Part shown: piece after piece, positions 4,391 to 6,444 of the stretch | Layout: each line of letters begins with the position of its first letter | How positions within the stretch are numbered: the stretch's first letter is position 1 | DNA from: Planctomycetes bacterium RIFCSPHIGHO2_12_FULL_52_36 | GTDB lineage: Bacteria; Planctomycetota; Brocadiia; Brocadiales; Bathyanammoxibiaceae | Length of the DNA stretch: 6,444 bases | Reading direction: 5' to 3' | NCBI GenBank assembly: GCA_001828545.1 | Contig: MHYW01000107.1 | Span: 1 to 6,444, forward strand | The notes under the pieces: model-generated | Database searches by the model: none | Told to the model about the DNA's origin: nothing | The model's input: only the letters and a program-made list of their open reading frames with translations | Made by a program: the position numbers and the translations under genes

Positions 4391-4460
4391 GTCATTCTGA
4401 GCGAAGCGAAGAATCTGGCTTTTAAGAGATTCTTAGGTCGTTTCACTCCCTCAGAATGAC
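4391..4460. repeat. GTCATTCTGAG palindromic repeat
   Basis: GTCATTCTGA (4391-4400) and TCAGAATGAC (4451-4460) are a perfect 10-base inverted repeat. A second stem lies inside, GAATCT (4411-4416) with AGATTC (4427-4432). GCGAAGCGAAGAATCT is the typical core of this widespread word; here the right arm has diverged (TTAGGTCGTTTCACTCCC) from the expected complement. It lies in the divergent spacer and, if the predicted amrB promoter is right, inside the amrB leader. Apart from this word and the promoters listed nearby, I see nothing in the 4355-4656 spacer. Confidence 0.75.
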
Positions 4461-4491
4461 AGGTTCGTCGGGTTTTTCAGAGACCTCCGTA

Positions 4492-4521
4492 AGTCTAACA
4501 AGTAAAAAGTAGATTTGTCAA
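4492..4521 (-). promoter_or_regulatory. Possible promoter for amrB
   Basis: On the - strand a perfect TTGACA (4521-4516) is followed after 18 bases by TAGACT (4497-4492), a weak -10. Transcription would start near 4485, giving a leader of about 130 bases that contains the GTCATTCTGAG palindrome. Confidence 0.4.
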
Positions 4522-4604
4522 AGGTAATCTCTTTGGGAGTTGTATTGTATATAGACATAGGCACCCCATGTCCATACACTCCACACCTTTACCGGTTTTC
4601 TCCC

Positions 4605-4632
4605 TTTAAATTTCCGAGGTTTCTGGTATCAT
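4605..4632 (+). promoter_or_regulatory. Possible extended -10 promoter for the metallo-hydrolase operon
   Basis: TATCAT (4627-4632) is preceded by TGG (4624-4626), forming an extended -10. A weak -35, TTTAAA (4605-4610), lies 16 bases upstream. Transcription would start near 4639, just before the GGAGG ribosome binding site at 4647-4651. Confidence 0.4.
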
Positions 4633-4656
4633 AACGCCTATAAGATGGAGGATTAA

Positions 4657-5277
4657 ATGTTGAATTTAGACGGTATTACTGTTACCTGGCTGGGCCACGA
4701 TACGACGAAGATTAAGGGGGATAAGGTAATCTACATAGACCCCTTTCAGCTAAAGGGTGGGGAGTCTGCGGATATAGTCCTCATCACCCATGAGCACTAT
4801 GACCATTGCTCCCCGGAAGACGTGGCCAGGATAAGGAAGAAAGATACCGTAGTGATTGGCACCGCAGACGTAACGGCCAAGTATAAGGGTGAGACAAAGA
4901 CCATTAAGGCAGGGGATTCTGTTACTGTCCATGGGATTACTATACAGGCCGTCCCTGCCTACAATACCAACAAGAAATTCCACCCCAGGGCCAGTGGCTG
5001 GGTGGGGTACGTTGTAAACATGAACGGGAAGAGGGTCTATCATGCCGGGGACACGGATTACATACCAGAGATGGAGTCCCTGAAGGACATAGACGTGGCC
5101 CTGGTGCCAATCAGCGGGACCTACGTCATGACGGCGGAGGAGGCGGCCGAGGCCGTGAACAGGATGAAGCCAAAGGTGGCCGTACCCATACATTATGGCT
5201 CCATCGTAGGCACTAAGGCAGATGCCGAGCGATTCAAGAATCTGGTAAAGGCGCCGACCAGGGTGGAGATACTATGA
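4657..5277 (+). CDS. UPF0173/UlaG-like metal-dependent hydrolase (MBL fold)
   Basis: This 206-residue, soluble, cytoplasmic metallo-beta-lactamase-fold enzyme has the metal-binding signature THEHYDH (44-50; His45, His47, Asp49, His50). Further ligands are His129 and Asp132 in YHAGDTD (128-134) and His179 in PIHYGS (177-182). VTWLGHDTTKI (9-19) and YIDPF (26-30) are typical of the UPF0173/UlaG-like subgroup. The length is near the family norm of about 210-230. The substrate is unknown: UlaG itself is an ascorbate-6-phosphate lactonase, but nothing here points to that sugar. ATG 4657 has GGAGG 5 bases upstream. Its TGA overlaps the ATG of the PP-loop gene (ATGA at 5274-5277), so the two are translationally coupled and probably act in one process. 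Confidence 0.9.
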   Translation: MLNLDGITVTWLGHDTTKIKGDKVIYIDPFQLKGGESADIVLITHEHYDHCSPEDVARIRKKDTVVIGTADVTAKYKGETKTIKAGDSVTVHGITIQAVPAYNTNKKFHPRASGWVGYVVNMNGKRVYHAGDTDYIPEMESLKDIDVALVPISGTYVMTAEEAAEAVNRMKPKVAVPIHYGSIVGTKADAERFKNLVKAPTRVEIL

Positions 5278-6323
5278 CAAAGGCAGTAGCCCTGCTCTCA
5301 GGCGGTCTGGACAGTACACTGGCCGTACACCTGATGAAGTCCCTGGGCGTAGAGATGGTGGCCCTGAACTTCACTACCGTATTCTGCTGCTGTAACCGCG
5401 GGGGGAGTTGCAAGTCCGAGGCCAAAAAGGTCTCGGAGGCCCTGGGGATACCAGTAAAGATGCTGAACATCACGGACAGCTTCCTCAAGCTAGTCAAGAG
5501 ACCCAAGTACGGCTACGGGAAGAACATGAACCCCTGCATAGATTGCCGCATTAATATGTTCAGGATGGCCGGGGAGTTCATGCGCGAGATAGGGGCTGAT
5601 TTTATAGTTACGGGAGAGGTGCTGGGTCAGCGGCCCATGAGTCAGCGACGTGAGGCCATGAGGGTTATAGAGAGAGAGGCCGGGCTGGAGGGCCTGATAC
5701 TGAGACCCCTCTGCGCCAGGCACATGCCCCCCACCCTCCCGGAGAAATTAGGGCTTGTAGATAGACAAAAACTACTGGACTTCAAGGGCCGTGGGAGAAA
5801 GGGGCAGATACAACTGGCAGACGTATTTGAGCTAAAGGACTATCCATGCCCTGCCGGGGGCTGTCTCCTGACAGACCCAATGTTTGCCCACCGCATAAAG
5901 GAGCTATTTAATCACAATATGGAGTGCGAGCTTAATGACATCCACCTCTTAAAGGTAGGCCGACACTACCGCCTGGACGACAACACCAAGGCCGTGGTAG
6001 GGAGAGACGAGGAAGAGAACCAGCAGATAGAACACTATGCCCGCCCGGGGGACGCCCTCCTTATGCTCACAGATATGACAGGCCCGTTGTGCCTCGCAAG
6101 GGGTGACCTGACGGAGGAAAACCTCTGCCTTGTGGCAGGGCTGGTGGTCCGCTCCAGTAAGGCCAGGACACTCCCCAGTGCAAGGGTCATCATTAAGCTC
6201 AACGGTGAGGAGAGGGTCATAGACTCCGCCCCCCTTGACCCTGACAAGGCACAGGAATTATTGGTGGTAAAGAGGAAGAAGACGGCCGTCCTTGGAGGGG
6301 GTGAGGGGTGTACTGCTGTTTAG
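5274..6323 (+). CDS. PP-loop ATPase of the tRNA-thiolation type (ThiI/MnmA-like) with NFACT-R-like C-terminus
   Basis: This 349-residue protein begins with an adenylating PP-loop, LLSGGLDST (7-15), as in ThiI, MnmA and related tRNA-sulfurating enzymes. The N-terminal domain also shows PCIDCRINMF (87-96) and TGEVLGQRPMSQR (113-125), diagnostic of a family often annotated as ThiI or 2-thiouridylase-like. After about residue 215, KVGRHYRLDDNTKAVVGRD and the following segment to 300 resemble the NFACT-R RNA-binding domain, which fits a tRNA substrate. It lacks the THUMP and rhodanese domains of classical ThiI. Cysteines cluster at 38-40, 46, 88, 91, 192 and 197 (PCPAGGC), which could bind zinc or an iron-sulfur cluster. 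The likely role is ATP-dependent activation of a tRNA base for sulfur insertion, but the modified position is unknown. The start is fixed by the 4-base overlap with the hydrolase gene, with GGAG at 5264-5267. Confidence 0.85.
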   Translation: MTKAVALLSGGLDSTLAVHLMKSLGVEMVALNFTTVFCCCNRGGSCKSEAKKVSEALGIPVKMLNITDSFLKLVKRPKYGYGKNMNPCIDCRINMFRMAGEFMREIGADFIVTGEVLGQRPMSQRREAMRVIEREAGLEGLILRPLCARHMPPTLPEKLGLVDRQKLLDFKGRGRKGQIQLADVFELKDYPCPAGGCLLTDPMFAHRIKELFNHNMECELNDIHLLKVGRHYRLDDNTKAVVGRDEEENQQIEHYARPGDALLMLTDMTGPLCLARGDLTEENLCLVAGLVVRSSKARTLPSARVIIKLNGEERVIDSAPLDPDKAQELLVVKRKKTAVLGGGEGCTAV

Positions 6324-6356
6324 CTTATCCGCTTGAGGAGAGAGGAGGGGTTACAA

Positions 6357-6444
6357 GTGAAAGTAGAACAAAAGGCTAGTCAAAAGCTTAATGAGGCGAT
6401 AAAGCTAGAGCTGATTAGACCTCCAGTAAGAAAGAGAGGGAAAA
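6357..6444 (+). CDS. Start of an unrecognised gene (3' truncated)
   Basis: A GTG start at 6357-6359 is preceded by a strong AGGAGG (6343-6348) 8 bases upstream. The 29 visible codons read MKVEQKASQKLNEAIKLELI and continue as a basic segment (RPPVRKRGK) to the window edge with no stop. The beginning is lysine-rich and helical, with no signal peptide or membrane segment. It lies 33 bases after the PP-loop gene in the same direction with no terminator between, so it probably belongs to the same operon. I do not recognise the family from this fragment. Confidence 0.6.
   Translation, partial: MKVEQKASQKLNEAIKLELIRPPVRKRGK

Noticed and set aside
147..4460. The many repeats as a CRISPR array
   Set aside because: The repeats belong to different families, spacing is irregular, there are no uniform spacers, and no cas genes are visible.
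4515..4545. TTGTCA (4515) with TTGTAT (4540) as a forward promoter for the hydrolase
   Set aside because: The 19-base spacing and the poor -10 make it weaker than the extended -10 candidate at 4605-4632. The same bases read better on the - strand as TTGACA.
4750..5193. Reverse-strand 147-codon frame over the metallo-hydrolase
   Set aside because: It is antisense to the HxHxDH-bearing gene, with no start signal and a His/Gly-rich low-complexity translation.

Overview
The window comes from a Gram-negative bacterium. The evidence is a Kdo/heptose-type lipopolysaccharide kinase, a Tat-exported DUF362 protein and the PlsY route of phospholipid synthesis. Codon use leans heavily on AGG, ATA and GGG. 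The spaces between genes are packed with short palindromic 'words' (GTAGGGGC, GTCATTCTGAG, CCCCCTTTAATAAAGGGGG, AACAGG and GACTATAGACT types). From memory, these word families are typical of deep-branching anaerobe genomes such as anammox-type Planctomycetota, Nitrospirota and Desulfobacterota. I cannot choose among these from sequence alone.

Layout. 1-150: the 3' end of an unrecognised + strand gene. 147-216: a convergent junction made of palindromic repeats. 214-1230 (-): a Tat-signal DUF362 protein. 1231-1535: a divergent spacer with a promoter pointing each way. 1536-2630 (+): an LPS-kinase-like gene carrying several in-frame repeat insertions. 2631-2794: three stacked repeat words. 2795-3418 (+): plsY. 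3422-3498: a long imperfect hairpin between convergent genes. 3497-4354 (-): MEMO-family protein (AmmeMemoRadiSam protein B) with a TTG start. 4355-4656: a divergent spacer with a GTCATTCTGAG palindrome and two candidate promoters. 4657-5277 (+): a UPF0173/UlaG-like metallo-hydrolase. 5274-6323 (+): a PP-loop tRNA-thiolation-type protein, overlapping the previous gene by 4 bases. 6357-6444 (+): the start of another gene, probably in the same operon.

How the genes fit together. The kinase and plsY both belong to cell-envelope lipid metabolism and lie in the same direction. The hydrolase, the PP-loop protein and the last partial gene form a tight, translationally coupled operon. The DUF362 and MEMO-family genes are single units read the other way.

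The most unusual feature is the repeat load. About ten different word families occur in roughly 6.4 kb, and several lie inside genes without breaking the reading frame. The kinase gene holds a 135-base (45-codon) insertion flanked by a 9-base direct repeat, a 58-base GTAGGGGC palindrome, a TGCGGAATTCCGCA word and extra copies of a fourth word. The DUF362 gene has a 37-39-base GTAGGGGC palindrome at the end of its Tat signal. Both in-gene GTAGGGGC palindromes are read in the same frame, entering as Val-Gly-Ala and leaving as Pro-Leu. This resembles the protein-coding palindromic elements described in Rickettsia, but the sequence family is different.
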